From IMCC26207 sp044357715 (GTDB lineage Bacteria; Actinomycetota; Acidimicrobiia; Acidimicrobiales; Microtrichaceae): a DNA stretch of 15,753 bases. The stretch is taken from contig JBIKPA010000040.1 in assembly GCA_044357715.1 (NCBI GenBank), positions 1 to 15,753 of the forward strand, in the 5' to 3' direction. The translations under genes and the position numbers were made by a program. The notes below the pieces were generated by a model. It was given only the letters and a program-made list of their open reading frames with translations. It searched no databases and was not told where the DNA came from. Shown piece by piece: positions 7,881 to 14,589 of the stretch; position 1 is the stretch's first letter, and each line of letters begins with the position of its first letter.

Positions 7881-9059
7881 GTGTTCACAATTGTGTTCTG
7901 TTTTTTCGGGTGGACTCTGGGATGGATCCTTTTTGGACGGACGAAAGCCGTCCGTCAGTTGGCCGGTGCGAGCATCGCAACACACAGCGAAGAAGTTCTT
8001 TCGACTCCAAACGCACTGGGAAACGCAGCCCACGGACGCCCCTTTGACGTGATTATCCCGGCACGGAACGAGGCCGACTCCATCGGTCTCCTGCTCAGCG
8101 ACCTTGCAGCACTTCCATCAGCTGGCAATCGCGTGGTCGTAGTGAATGACCATTCCACAGACCGCACCGCACATATCGCATCCGAGTTTGCTGGAGTTGA
8201 AGTCATCGACGCAGCAGACCTGCCCGAGGGTTGGACTGGCAAGAGTTGGGCATGTCACAGCGGAGTTGAGCACCTTCGTAACAGCTCAACTGACACGGAC
8301 CGAGGCTTGATCTTCTTTGACGCAGATGTGCGAGTTGAGCAAACCGTTGCCCAACTACTAGTGGATTACCAAAAAGCCTCAGGAGCTCTCGTCTCGGTTC
8401 AGCCTTGGCATGAAACGAAGCGGCCCTACGAGAAGCTTTCTGCGCTCTTTAACGTGATTGCGTTGATGGGAACCGCCATGGCCTCGCGAACCAAGTCACG
8501 AGGCGCATTCGGGCCGGTGCTAGTGACATCGGACGAGAACTACCTGCTTGCCGGTGGCCATGAGGCAGTACGAAATGAAGTGGTGGAAGACCTAGCGCTT
8601 GCGGCGAACTATCGCAGTAGCGGGCAACCCGTGGAACTGTTCCGTGGAGCCGAGTTAGTGAAGTTTCGGATGTACCCAAACGGCCTGCGCCAACTCTGCG
8701 AAGGCTGGGCAAAGAACTTTGCTACCGGGGCTGGTGCAACTCACCCACTTCGGCTTCTCGCTGCGGTTCTCTGGCTGACAAGCCTAGGTAGCGCAACCGG
8801 GTTAGCCCTAGAAGCAGCAATCGGATCCCAACCGCTCTGGCTAGCGTTGGTGGTGTACTTCGCCTTTACCGCTCAACTGGTGTGGATGTTCCACCATGTC
8901 GGAAACTTCGGGTTTCGAACAGCAGTGGCATTTCCTGTGCTCCTTGCGTTCTTCTTCTGCATCTTCGGATGGTCACTCTGGCGGACCTACGTTCGCCGAA
9001 GTGTCACTTGGCGGGGAAGGGCAATCCCCCTTGGAACTCAGAGCCACAAACCGTGTTGA
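7881..9059 (+). CDS. Membrane family 2 glycosyltransferase, CrtQ-like
   Basis: The product is 392 aa with one N-terminal membrane helix (about 2-18), a GT2 catalytic domain and two or three C-terminal helices (about 290-367). The GT-A features are DVIIPARNEADSI (56-68), VVVVNDHSTDRT (85-96), the metal-binding FFDADVR (145-151) and the acceptor-side base motif VEDLALA (235-241). GWTGKSWACHSG (118-129) and the overall layout recall CrtQ, which glucosylates 4,4'-diaponeurosporenoate in staphyloxanthin synthesis. The next gene looks like CrtO, the following enzyme, which strengthens the assignment. The true acceptor here is unproven and could be another carotenoid acid or lipid. Start GTG 7881 follows GAGAGAGG, which lies in the loop of a small CTGAG/CTCAG hairpin. 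The start codon gives an opening of hydrophobic residues, MFTIVFCFF. Confidence 0.86.
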   Translation: MFTIVFCFFGWTLGWILFGRTKAVRQLAGASIATHSEEVLSTPNALGNAAHGRPFDVIIPARNEADSIGLLLSDLAALPSAGNRVVVVNDHSTDRTAHIASEFAGVEVIDAADLPEGWTGKSWACHSGVEHLRNSSTDTDRGLIFFDADVRVEQTVAQLLVDYQKASGALVSVQPWHETKRPYEKLSALFNVIALMGTAMASRTKSRGAFGPVLVTSDENYLLAGGHEAVRNEVVEDLALAANYRSSGQPVELFRGAELVKFRMYPNGLRQLCEGWAKNFATGAGATHPLRLLAAVLWLTSLGSATGLALEAAIGSQPLWLALVVYFAFTAQLVWMFHHVGNFGFRTAVAFPVLLAFFFCIFGWSLWRTYVRRSVTWRGRAIPLGTQSHKPC

Positions 9060-9541
9060 TTCATCTTGGGGATATCGCTGCAGTCTTTGTGTCTGTTCTG
9101 GCTTGGCTCTTCATTGGTTTCAGTACGGGATTTGCCCTTCATAGGGTTCCCGTGAGTCGCTTTGATCATGACACCTGGTTGACCCGACCTCGCCGTTTTG
9201 AGGCCGAGGGCAATTTTTATCAGCGGAAGCTAAAAATTCGGAAATGGAAAGATCGCCTTCCCGAAAAAGGCGACCTGTTTCCTGACGGGTTCTCGAAGCG
9301 GCATCTGACAAATCGCTCCACCGAACACCTGGAGCGATTTATGGCCGAGACCCGCCGAGCAGAAACCGTTCACTGGCTCAACTTAAGCGCAGGACCGTTG
9401 TTCCTGATCTGGTGTCGGCCCCTGCTCGGGGCGTTCATGATTGTGTTCGGGGTTGTTGCGCACCTGCCGTTCGTGATGGTGCAGCGATATAACCGCGAGC
9501 GATTAGGACGGCTCCTGCGACGCCGCCGCCCTAACTCGTGA
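9053..9541 (+). CDS. CrtO-like glycosyl carotenoid acyltransferase
   Basis: The product is 162 aa from GTG 9053, close to the roughly 165 aa of Staphylococcus CrtO. An N-terminal membrane helix (about 8-26) precedes DTWLTRPRRFEAEGNFYQ (40-57), KIRKWKDRLPEKGDLFPDGF (61-80), SKRHL, ERFMAETRRAETVHWL (94-109), a second hydrophobic segment (about 112-140) and LPFVMVQRYNRERLGRLLRR. This pattern is distinctive of glycosyl-4,4'-diaponeurosporenoate acyltransferase, which esterifies the sugar of a glycosyl carotenoid with a fatty acid at the membrane. Longer in-frame starts exist (back to 8882) but would run about 170 bp into the glycosyltransferase gene. GTG 9053 or TTG 9056 gives a 4-7 bp overlap with its stop, as expected for coupled genes. 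The pairing with a CrtQ-like gene is itself evidence. No desaturase or synthase genes are in the window. Confidence 0.84.
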   Translation: MLIHLGDIAAVFVSVLAWLFIGFSTGFALHRVPVSRFDHDTWLTRPRRFEAEGNFYQRKLKIRKWKDRLPEKGDLFPDGFSKRHLTNRSTEHLERFMAETRRAETVHWLNLSAGPLFLIWCRPLLGAFMIVFGVVAHLPFVMVQRYNRERLGRLLRRRRPNS

Positions 9542-9562
9542 AACCGCCCTAGCTTGTGAAGC
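9527..9562. repeat. 18-bp imperfect tandem duplication across two convergent stop codons
   Basis: Unit 1 (9527-9544) is CGCCCTAACTCGTGAAAC and unit 2 (9545-9562) is CGCCCTAGCTTGTGAAGC, identical at 15 of 18 positions. Unit 1 contains the crtO-like stop (TGA 9539-9541). Unit 2 contains the ppk2 stop (TAG on the minus strand, 9551-9549). On the minus strand both units encode the same end, Phe-Thr-Ser-stop. The two genes are therefore only 7 bp apart, with a short duplication at their join. Confidence 0.75.
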
Positions 9563-10433
9563 GGCCCTTGCGAATTCGATCGGCTTCCATAATCGCAAGT
9601 TCCTGCGCTCCAGAGACAACGATTGATGGATCGGGAACATAGTTGACCGCAGGGTTGCGCTCTCCGTAGTCAACAGCGTTCAGGATGACCCGCATAGCGT
9701 TCATTCTTGCTAGGTGCTTGTTCTTTGAGCGAATCACCGTCCACGGGGCTTCTACCGTGCTGGTCTTTTTCAGCATCGCGTACTTACGGTCGGTGAAATC
9801 CGCCCAATGTTCCTGAGCCTGAACGTCAATCTCGCTGAGTTTCCACTGCCGCAATGGGTCATTGCGTCGACGATCGAAACGCCGCTTCTGCTCGCGTTTG
9901 GTCACACTGAAATACAACTTCACCAAAATTGTTCCCTGCCGAACAAGGTCTTTTTCGAAGCCAACTACGCCTCGCATAAAATTCTTATACTCCTGTTCGG
10001 TACAGAAATTAAACACCGGTTCCACCATTGCCCGGTTATACCAACTGCGATCGAACAGCACCATCTCTCCACCAGTTGGAAACTCGGCGATGTACTTCTG
10101 AAAGAACCACTGCGAGCGCTGCTCTTCAGTGGGTTTACCGAGTGCTACAACCCGATAGTGCTTCTCGTTCATGTAGCGGGTGACTCGTCGAATCGTGCCG
10201 CCCTTTCCTGCAGCGTCGCGTCCTTCGAACAGCACGATCATCCGCTTGTCATTTTCCTCCAAATAGCGCTGCAAGACCAGCAGTTCTGCCTGAAGAGGCT
10301 TGAGTTCTTCCTCTTTTTTCAACTGCCGCACTGCTGTACGAACCAGTTTTGGCTCTCGTTGCACCACTGCATCTTCGCGATCCGCGAACGGGTTCGGCGG
10401 CAGGGTGCGGTTCTGGTCACTCTCAACGGACAT
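9549..10433 (-). CDS. ppk2: Polyphosphate kinase 2 (PPK2 family)
   Basis: The product is 294 aa from ATG 10433. It is a P-loop kinase that uses polyphosphate to phosphorylate nucleotides in the cytoplasm. Key motifs are the Walker A variant FEGRDAAGKGGTI (69-81), LGKPTEEQRSQWFFQKY (98-114), the FDRSWYNRA segment (127-135) with the family's Asp-Arg pair, FCTEQEYKNFM, a lid with KREQKRRFDRRRNDPLRQWKLS (179-200), and SKNKHLARMN near 236-245. The pattern fits the single-domain class I enzymes that make ATP (or GTP) from the diphosphate. The start was chosen because AGGA lies 5 nt before ATG 10433. The upstream TTG at 10445 has no such site. It converges with the crtO-like gene and is divergent from msrB, so it is probably monocistronic. 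Confidence 0.95.
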   Translation of the reverse strand: MSVESDQNRTLPPNPFADREDAVVQREPKLVRTAVRQLKKEEELKPLQAELLVLQRYLEENDKRMIVLFEGRDAAGKGGTIRRVTRYMNEKHYRVVALGKPTEEQRSQWFFQKYIAEFPTGGEMVLFDRSWYNRAMVEPVFNFCTEQEYKNFMRGVVGFEKDLVRQGTILVKLYFSVTKREQKRRFDRRRNDPLRQWKLSEIDVQAQEHWADFTDRKYAMLKKTSTVEAPWTVIRSKNKHLARMNAMRVILNAVDYGERNPAVNYVPDPSIVVSGAQELAIMEADRIRKGRFTS

Positions 10434-10531
10434 GGTGTTCCTCAATATCTGGAAAATTAACTATCCCCTGCAGGAGCTCAGCAGGAGAACTCGAGTGAGC
10501 CTAGCGACATCACCTTCGCTGCACACCCCGA

Positions 10532-10537
10532 TAATGT
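10532..10537 (+). promoter_or_regulatory. Candidate -10 box for a leaderless msrB transcript
   Basis: TAATGT matches the actinobacterial TANNNT -10 pattern and ends exactly 7 nt before the msrB ATG, with no Shine-Dalgarno between. A transcript starting at or near the ATG is expected. No good -35 hexamer is seen at the usual distance. Confidence 0.45.
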
Positions 10538-10544
10538 TCATCTG

Positions 10545-10970
10545 ATGACAGATGCAACGGGGCCAACCGAAGAGACAGTACTGAGAACTGACCTAGCGGA
10601 GAACCACCTTCGTGAGCGACTCAGTGCCGAACAGTTCATCGTGACTCAACAAGCCGGCACCGAGCCAGCCTTTACGGGCGCCTACTGGGACAAGAAAGAC
10701 GCTGGAACCTACCGCTGCGTAGTCTGCGAGATGCCGCTGTTCTCTTCTGAAACCAAATATGAGTCAGGCTCTGGCTGGCCCTCGTTCTTTGCAGCGCTTG
10801 ACCCCGAAAAGGTCACTCTGATTGAGGACCGAAGTCACGGGATGTCTCGGACTGAAGCCGTCTGCGCACATTGCGGTGCGCACCTTGGCCATGTGTTTCA
10901 AGACGGCCCTCAACCAACCGGTCAGCGATTCTGCATGAATTCAGCCTCACTAGATTTTGTAGCCGAATAA
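10545..10970 (+). CDS. msrB: Peptide-methionine (R)-S-oxide reductase MsrB
   Basis: The product is 141 aa, a stand-alone MsrB that reduces methionine-R-sulfoxide in oxidised proteins. The whole SelR/MsrB domain is present: AFTGAYWDKKDAGTYRCVVC (about 42-61), YESGSGWPSF (72-81), VCAHCGAHLGHVF (106-118) and the catalytic RFCMNSASLDF (128-138) with Cys130. Four zinc ligands in two CxxC pairs (58/61 and 107/110) are intact. A classical resolving cysteine between the zinc pairs is not evident, so recycling may differ. It is divergent from ppk2 with about 110 bp between starts. The ATG start has no Shine-Dalgarno but has a -10-like box 7 nt upstream. Confidence 0.96.
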   Translation: MTDATGPTEETVLRTDLAENHLRERLSAEQFIVTQQAGTEPAFTGAYWDKKDAGTYRCVVCEMPLFSSETKYESGSGWPSFFAALDPEKVTLIEDRSHGMSRTEAVCAHCGAHLGHVFQDGPQPTGQRFCMNSASLDFVAE

Positions 10971-10996
10971 CGCTGCACTTTCCGACTGCGGCGCCA

Positions 10997-11022
10997 GAGG
11001 CGCTAGCGAGAACAAGCGCCTC
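10997..11022. terminator. Candidate bidirectional terminator hairpin between msrB and the P450 gene
   Basis: GAGGCGCT (10997-11004) and AGCGCCTC (11015-11022) form a perfect 8-bp stem around a 10-nt loop, in the 59-bp gap between convergent stops. There is no U-tract on either side, so it is not a textbook intrinsic terminator. Its place and GC-rich stem still fit the U-poor terminators common in high-GC Gram-positives. Confidence 0.55.
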
Positions 11023-11029
11023 GCCCTGA

Positions 11030-12286
11030 TCAGTCGTTGACGGTGTGACCCTCGGGATGCTTACGCTCGGCAGGCGTGAAGCGGATCGGGATGTGCTTCA
11101 CACCTCCAATAAAGTTCGACCGAAGCCGCTCAATATCGCCATCAAATTCGATGTCTTCCATACGAGACACAATCTCGTGGAAGATCAGCCGAAGTTCCAT
11201 GCGGGCCAAGTTGGTTCCCAAGCAGTAGTGCGCGCCGCCACCACCGAAAGCAATGTGCTCGTTCGGGGTTCGTTCGATGTCGAAGCTAAACGGAGCGTCA
11301 AAGACTTCCTCATCCCGGTTCGCAGAGATGTGCCACATCACAACTTTGTCGCCAGTCTTGATCTGCTTACCGCGTAGCTCAAGATCTTTCATAGCCGTGC
11401 GTCGAAAGTGCAGCACGGGAGTTGCCCAGCGAAGCACCTCTTCAACTGCGCCATCGATGTACTTATCGGGGTCGCTTCGCAGCTTGGCAAGCTGTTCGGG
11501 ATTGTCCATGAGCGCAATCATTCCGTGCGCAGTTGCGTTGCGTGTGGTCTCGTTTCCGGCGACGGCTAGAAGCAGAATGAACAGCTCAAACTCTTCTTGA
11601 GTCAGGCGGTCGCCGTCGATCTCTGCGTTGATCAGCTTGGTCACCACATCCTCGCGAGGGTCGTTACGTCGAGCTTCGCCGAGGCTTGCCGCATACATGT
11701 ACAACTCTGCTGCGGCCATGGTTGCTTCATCAGGATTCTCGCTCTGGTATTCGGGGTCATCGGCCCCAACCATCCGGTTGGACCAATCAAAGAGCAGGTG
11801 CCGGTCCTCATCAGGAACACCCATGATCTCTGCGATTGCCTGCAGTGGAAGCTCGGCTGCAAGGTCAGTCACAAAGTCGCATCTCCCGGCTTCGATGACC
11901 TGATCCACAATGAGTTCGGTACGAAACCGCAGGTGCTGTTCGATCAGTGCAATCATGCGAGGCGTGAACCCCTTGTTGACCAACAGCCGGTACCGGGTAT
12001 GTCGCGGCGGATCAGTCATCAACATGATCTTGCCTCGCATGTCAAAGCCCGACTCCACGTCGTTGAATTCAATAATGTTCACACCGTTGGCCTCGGAGCT
12101 AAACCCCTCGGCATCACGGTTGATCAACTTCAGGTCTGCATGCTTCGTGATTGACCAGAAGCCTGGCCCTGTCTCTTCTTCGGTCCAGTGCACGGGATCT
12201 TCTTGGCGTAACTGGGCAAACACCTCGTGGTGTTCCATCCGCTGAAAAGCTTCCGGGTTGGTCAGTACGCTGTCGATGATCTCCAT
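11030..12286 (-). CDS. Cytochrome P450 monooxygenase (CYP125/142/124-like)
   Basis: The product is 418 aa from ATG 12286, a full soluble bacterial P450. Landmarks are the TDPPRHTRYR C-helix (91-100), the I-helix AVAGNETTRN (241-250), ExxR at Glu283-Arg286, RRTAMKDLEL (295-304), and the heme loop FGGGGAHYCLGTNLARME (347-364) with Cys355 as iron ligand. It would need a ferredoxin and reductase, not seen here. FSSEANG and AGNETT resemble the CYP124/125/142 steroid and branched-chain omega-hydroxylases of actinobacteria, but the substrate is unknown. The frame is open to GTG 12376. That start would lie 3 bp from the divergent HAD start and adds a low-complexity Ser/Asn-rich stretch, so it is rejected. 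A -10-like TATCGT sits 7 nt before ATG 12286. Confidence 0.95.
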   Translation of the reverse strand: MEIIDSVLTNPEAFQRMEHHEVFAQLRQEDPVHWTEEETGPGFWSITKHADLKLINRDAEGFSSEANGVNIIEFNDVESGFDMRGKIMLMTDPPRHTRYRLLVNKGFTPRMIALIEQHLRFRTELIVDQVIEAGRCDFVTDLAAELPLQAIAEIMGVPDEDRHLLFDWSNRMVGADDPEYQSENPDEATMAAAELYMYAASLGEARRNDPREDVVTKLINAEIDGDRLTQEEFELFILLLAVAGNETTRNATAHGMIALMDNPEQLAKLRSDPDKYIDGAVEEVLRWATPVLHFRRTAMKDLELRGKQIKTGDKVVMWHISANRDEEVFDAPFSFDIERTPNEHIAFGGGGAHYCLGTNLARMELRLIFHEIVSRMEDIEFDGDIERLRSNFIGGVKHIPIRFTPAERKHPEGHTVND

Positions 12287-12293
12287 GGGGTGA

Positions 12294-12299
12294 ACGATA
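12294..12299 (-). promoter_or_regulatory. Candidate -10 box for a leaderless P450 transcript
   Basis: On the minus strand TATCGT (TANNNT pattern) is followed by 7 nt and then the P450 ATG at 12286. No Shine-Dalgarno lies between them. No convincing -35 is seen. Confidence 0.4.
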
Positions 12300-12367
12300 A
12301 CGCGTTCTAGTTTTGAAGAGGAATTGCGCAGGTTGCTACTAGCTCCACGATTCGCTCCCAACCCGCC

Positions 12368-12373
12368 TAGATT
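12368..12373 (+). promoter_or_regulatory. Candidate -10 box for a leaderless HAD hydrolase transcript
   Basis: TAGATT (TANNNT pattern) ends 6 nt before the ATG at 12380, with no Shine-Dalgarno in between. This would place the mRNA 5' end at or next to the start codon. Confidence 0.45.
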
Positions 12374-12379
12374 CACCTG

Positions 12380-13063
12380 ATGCCTTTACCTGCAGCCGTA
12401 CTCTGGGACCTAGATGGAACTCTGGTCGACTCAGAGCCCTACTGGGTTGCTGCAGAGCACAAGCTTGCTGCGATATACGAGTTCGTCTGGACCGTACAAG
12501 ACGAACTCTCTGTAGTGGGCGCCGCACTCACTGATACTGGCGCTGCGCTTCAGGCAAAAGGGATCGACCTAACCGTGGCCGAGATTGTGGACTTCATGGT
12601 CAACAGCGTGGTGAAAGACATCGGCGCAGAAGTTCCGTGGCAACTCGGAGTTCTTGATCTGCTCGCTGAGCTTCAGGCGGCTCAGGTTCCCTGCGCACTC
12701 GTGACCATGTCGTATCAGGTGATTGCAGATCAGATCATCGCTGCCACCGCACCGGGAACCTTCCAAGTGGTGATCAGCGGAGATAACGTCACGAACGGCA
12801 AGCCTCACCCAGAGCCCTATCTGCTCGCTGCAGAGAGGCTCGGCGTTGACATCACAAGATCAGTAGCGATCGAAGATTCTTTCACTGGTATTACTTCGGC
12901 GCGAAGCGCCCGAGCACGGGTGCTAGCCGTGCAACGCAAACTCCAGATCCCTGCAACCAAGGGGCTCAGCCGTGTTGGCGACTTGGCTTCGCTCACGGTT
13001 GAGGATCTTTCTAGAATTGCCGCAGGCGAAGTGATCGATCGACTCGCAGACCAAGCGGAGTGA
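12380..13063 (+). CDS. HAD-superfamily phosphatase (beta-phosphoglucomutase-like subfamily)
   Basis: The product is 227 aa with all four HAD motifs: I, WDLDGTLVDSEPYW (nucleophile Asp10, acid/base Asp12); II, ALVTMS (Thr109); III, Lys141 in NGKPHPEPYLLAAERLG; and IV, AIEDSFTGITSARSA (Glu165-Asp166). A helical cap lies between motifs I and II. It is expected to be a Mg-dependent cytoplasmic phosphatase acting on small phosphoesters; the substrate cannot be read from sequence. It is divergent from the P450 gene by 93 bp and ends 18 bp before the converging glutamate decarboxylase stop. ATG 12380 is chosen because the -10-like TAGATT sits 6 nt upstream and motif I follows at the usual distance. 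Confidence 0.93.
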   Translation: MPLPAAVLWDLDGTLVDSEPYWVAAEHKLAAIYEFVWTVQDELSVVGAALTDTGAALQAKGIDLTVAEIVDFMVNSVVKDIGAEVPWQLGVLDLLAELQAAQVPCALVTMSYQVIADQIIAATAPGTFQVVISGDNVTNGKPHPEPYLLAAERLGVDITRSVAIEDSFTGITSARSARARVLAVQRKLQIPATKGLSRVGDLASLTVEDLSRIAAGEVIDRLADQAE

Positions 13064-13081
13064 CCCGCTAGAAACCCGCAG

Positions 13082-14482
13082 CTATAGGTGACTAAACCCG
13101 CTGGACTCTTCTTTTGTCATCGAGACCGAGACCGGGTGACGGTCAAAGTGCGCCACAGCGTCAGCGAAGTCGGCAAGAAGGATGCCGACAAGATCGCGAC
13201 TCATATCTTGTCGAATCAGGACTCGCTGCACAGCAACATCGCTGAGCTTGCCAGTGAGCGGGTAGGCCGGAACTTGCCAGCCGCGGATTCGGAGTCGATC
13301 GGCGATGTCATACAAGGTGTAACCCGGATCTGCTCCGTCGATTAGTTTCCAAGTGACTGCTGGGATTGCAGTTTCTGGATCCCCTGAGCAAATCAGCTCA
13401 AATGGGCCAAGCTTCACAATCTCCTCGGCAATGACCGCGCAGCTAGCGTATGAAGCGTCATGCACCCGCTGATACCCCTCGCGGCCAAGCCGTAAAAAGT
13501 CGTAGTACTGCGCTGCGATCTGGCCCGCTGGCCGAGAGAAGTTGATCTGGAATACGGGCATATCTCCGCCAAGGTAGGTGACGTGAAAAATGAGGTCATC
13601 GGGAAGCTCGGCGACATCTCTCCAAACCACCCAGCCCACGCCAAGGGGCGCAAGACCAAATTTATGCCCCGAAGTACTAATGGACTTCACCCGAGGAAGG
13701 CGAAAGTCCCAGACAACATCCGGTGCGCAAAACGGTGCAAGGAAGGCACCGCTTGCGCCATCAACGTGAATATCCACGTCAAGGCCAGTCTCTGCCTGTA
13801 GCTGATCAAGCGCAGCGGCAAGCTCCTGAACTGGCTCAAAAGTGCCGGTATAGGTCACCCCAAATGTGGGCATAACCAAAATGGTGTTTTCATCAACGAG
13901 TTCGAGCATCTGCTCAACGTCCATGCAGTACTTGCCTGGAGACATTCCGATTTCTCGGAGTTCGATATCCCAATATTTTGCGAACTTATGCCAGACCACC
14001 TGCACGGGGCCGCAGACCATATTTGGAGAGTCAGTGGATTTCCCTTCGGCCCGACGGCGCTCACGCCACCGCCACTTGGCTGCCATCCCAGCAAGCATGC
14101 ATGCCTCGGATGACCCAATACCGGATGTGCCGATGGTGTTTTCTGAATCGGGGGCATTCCAAAGGTCTGCCAGCATGTGCACACAGCGGCGCTCGAGCTC
14201 GGCGGCCTGCGGGTACTCATCTTTGTCAATCAAGTTCTTGTCAATGCAGAGATCCATGAGCGCATGAACCTGCGGCTCTTCCCAAGTCTGACAAAACGTC
14301 GCCAGATTCTGCCGAGAGTTACCATCAAGCATGAGTTCATCATGAACTGCCTGATAGGCCTCTTTCGGGTCAAGCTCTTCTAACGGGAACTTGTACTTTG
14401 GCGTGAGCTGCGAGAGACCCTTGCTAGAAAAAAGTGAATCGTCGATATGGCCTTGAATGGAACCTTTGGCGTGCAAGCTCAC
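13082..14482 (-). CDS. gad: Glutamate decarboxylase (PLP-dependent)
   Basis: From GTG 14482 the product is 466 aa, the same length as the E. coli enzymes. It converts L-glutamate to GABA and CO2, using a proton. Hallmarks are DGNSRQNLATFCQTW (about 53-67), the PLP-phosphate region TIGTSGIGSSEACMLAG (116-132), KWRWRERR, PTFGVTYTGTFEPV, VDIHVDGASGAFLAPF (236-251) with the PLP-pyridine Asp241, and SISTSGHKFGLAPLGVGW (267-284) with Schiff-base Lys274. The start is set by AAGGAGAG 6 nt before GTG 14482. The frame remains open to 14557 but only through a TTG without a ribosome site. No glutamate/GABA antiporter gene is next to it. It is divergent from the cupin-P450 operon and may share its regulatory region. 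Confidence 0.95.
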   Translation of the reverse strand: MSLHAKGSIQGHIDDSLFSSKGLSQLTPKYKFPLEELDPKEAYQAVHDELMLDGNSRQNLATFCQTWEEPQVHALMDLCIDKNLIDKDEYPQAAELERRCVHMLADLWNAPDSENTIGTSGIGSSEACMLAGMAAKWRWRERRRAEGKSTDSPNMVCGPVQVVWHKFAKYWDIELREIGMSPGKYCMDVEQMLELVDENTILVMPTFGVTYTGTFEPVQELAAALDQLQAETGLDVDIHVDGASGAFLAPFCAPDVVWDFRLPRVKSISTSGHKFGLAPLGVGWVVWRDVAELPDDLIFHVTYLGGDMPVFQINFSRPAGQIAAQYYDFLRLGREGYQRVHDASYASCAVIAEEIVKLGPFELICSGDPETAIPAVTWKLIDGADPGYTLYDIADRLRIRGWQVPAYPLTGKLSDVAVQRVLIRQDMSRDLVGILLADFADAVAHFDRHPVSVSMTKEESSGFSHL

Positions 14483-14488
14483 TGAAGT

Positions 14489-14496
14489 CTCTCCTT
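14489..14496 (-). promoter_or_regulatory. Strong ribosome-binding site that sets the gad start
   Basis: AAGGAGAG on the minus strand, 6 nt before GTG 14482, is the best Shine-Dalgarno in the window. It decides the decarboxylase start against the longer frame beginning at 14557. Confidence 0.8.
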
Positions 14497-14528
14497 GGTA
14501 AGGTGCGACTATCTTGGCAGCGAATGAG

Positions 14529-14542
14529 GTGCAATGTTGCAC
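14529..14542. promoter_or_regulatory. Perfect palindrome GTGCAA-TG-TTGCAC between gad and cupin genes
   Basis: This 14-bp inverted repeat has 6-bp perfect arms and a 2-bp centre. Each strand carries TTGCAC, a fair -35 match. On the minus strand it is followed after 17 nt by TAGTCG and then the gad ribosome site. It could be an operator, a pair of overlapping -35 elements, or both. No regulator gene is visible to pair with it. Confidence 0.55.
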
Positions 14543-14559
14543 GCTCACTGAAAGCAACC

Positions 14560-14574
14560 ACCTAGCAACTAGGT
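14560..14574. promoter_or_regulatory. Perfect palindrome ACCTAG-CAA-CTAGGT upstream of the cupin gene
   Basis: This 15-bp inverted repeat has 6-bp perfect arms and a 3-bp spacer, ending 15 bp before the cupin ATG. It lies where the -10 or transcription start of the cupin-P450 operon would be expected. A repressor bound here would block transcription. The arm sequence differs from the 14529-14542 palindrome, so a different protein would be expected. Confidence 0.55.
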
Positions 14575-14589
14575 CGGAATGGGGAACAC

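Noticed and set aside
10434..10445. TTG start for ppk2 four codons upstream
   Set aside because: The AGGA that would serve ATG 10433 lies inside this extension, and the TTG has no ribosome site of its own.
10468..10486. CCTGC/GCAGG inverted repeat in the ppk2-msrB gap
   Set aside because: The arms are only 5 bp with an internal SacI-like palindrome. This is easily chance at this GC content and does not match the other operators.
12287..12376. 30-residue N-terminal extension of the P450 from GTG 12376
   Set aside because: It would put two divergent starts 3 bp apart, is low-complexity, and moves the start away from the conserved P450 opening at ATG 12286 and its -10-like box.
14483..14557. 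25-residue extension of glutamate decarboxylase
   Set aside because: It starts with TTG lacking a ribosome site and reads through the strong AAGGAGAG before GTG 14482. The 466-aa form fits the family length.
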